Of a stretch of 30,424 nucleotides of DNA, positions 30,334 to 30,424 are shown one piece after another. The position numbers and the translations under genes were made by a program. The DNA comes from Ruminococcaceae bacterium UBA7147. Its GTDB lineage: Bacteria > Bacillota > Clostridia > Oscillospirales > Acutalibacteraceae. The stretch spans positions 1 to 30,424 of the forward strand of contig DKWR01000038.1 of the NCBI GenBank assembly GCA_002491825.1. The letters run 5' to 3'. The notes below the pieces were generated by a model. The model saw only the letters and a program-made list of their open reading frames with translations. It made no database searches and was not told the DNA's origin. Positions within the stretch are counted from its first letter, which is position 1. Each line of letters opens with the position of its first letter.

Positions 30334-30424
30334 GTAGGGACACGGCGCGCCGTGTTCACACAAAAATTGCATTGCAATTTTAATATGAAAATAATCACAA
30401 TCAAATGTAGGGAACGGTCTTGAC
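30334..30424 (+). repeat. Partial second copy of the GTAGGG/MITE-like repeat, running off the window
   Basis: GTAGGG followed by the perfect 16-bp palindrome ACACGGCGCGCCGTGT (30340-30355) matches the centre of the element at 23204-23227. CAATCAAA and then GTAGGG-AACGG...TTGAC at 30407-30424 recall CAATCAAA and the right arm GTAGGGGACGG...CTGAC of that element, with similar spacing (73 versus 83 bases). The left arm was not found. The sequence between, including AAAATTGCA-T-TGCAATTTT, is different. Confidence 0.55.

Noticed and set aside
1..30424. CRISPR array, tRNA, rRNA, prophage or intact insertion sequence
   Set aside because: No regularly spaced direct repeats, no tRNA/rRNA-like sequence, and no transposase, integrase or phage structural gene was seen on either strand.

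Overview
The window looks like a chromosomal segment of an anaerobic, spore-forming, starch-degrading gut Clostridia, most likely a Ruminococcus (R. bromii-like) member of the Oscillospiraceae/Ruminococcaceae. The evidence is moderate-to-low G+C, strong Gram-positive ribosome-binding sites with frequent GTG/TTG starts, an intact sporulation sigma-K gene, the Firmicutes gene order yicC-remA-gmk, and above all a secreted AmyE-type alpha-amylase carrying a dockerin, the hallmark of amylosome-building ruminococci. The species is an inference. No tRNA, rRNA, CRISPR array, prophage or intact transposase gene was seen.

Layout. 1-4.5 kb: threonine ammonia-lyase with its RidA partner, a DegV lipid-binding protein, a TtcA-like tRNA thiolase and a small membrane protein, mostly as separate units with their own terminators. 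4.5-8.65 kb (minus strand): a complete potABCD polyamine ABC importer, preceded by a structured leader that contains a terminator-like hairpin. 9-12.2 kb: the multidomain dockerin alpha-amylase. 12.4-16.4 kb: a helical hypothetical protein, an intracellular GH13 enzyme with an unusual C-terminal DUF1653 domain, a small membrane protein transcribed divergently from it, and a DUF2804 protein. 16.5-20.6 kb: a small lipoprotein, sigK, exodeoxyribonuclease III, a CarD-type RNA-polymerase regulator and an iron-dependent alcohol dehydrogenase. 20.7-25.6 kb: a LysR regulator divergent from a fabF-like ketosynthase, then a 0.4-kb island of repeats, then an acyl-CoA ligase/thioesterase pair. 25.9-26.4 kb: thioredoxin plus a tiny ferredoxin-thioredoxin-reductase-like Fe-S protein that lacks one expected active-site cysteine. 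26.5-27.5 kb: an A+T-rich accessory patch with a membrane protein and a frameshifted gene remnant. 27.6-30.3 kb: yebC, then the yicC-remA-gmk housekeeping operon.

How the parts work together. The secreted amylase cuts starch at the cell surface, held there by its dockerin, and the cytoplasmic GH13 enzyme probably trims imported malto-oligosaccharides. The alcohol dehydrogenase fits fermentative redox disposal. FabF, acyl-CoA ligase and hot-dog thioesterase form a plausible small acyl-chain module under a LysR regulator. Thioredoxin and the FTR-like protein form a redox pair.

The least expected structure is in the intergenic DNA. A 202-bp MITE-like element has ~45-bp imperfect terminal inverted repeats and a central palindrome (23130-23331), and part of a probable second copy runs off the window end. 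There is a separate 68-bp repeat in two copies, and related GTAGGGG-type palindromes sit at operon leaders and gene ends. In the pot leader such a palindrome looks as if it has been turned into an attenuator. All functional statements rest on reading motifs by eye; no database search was run.
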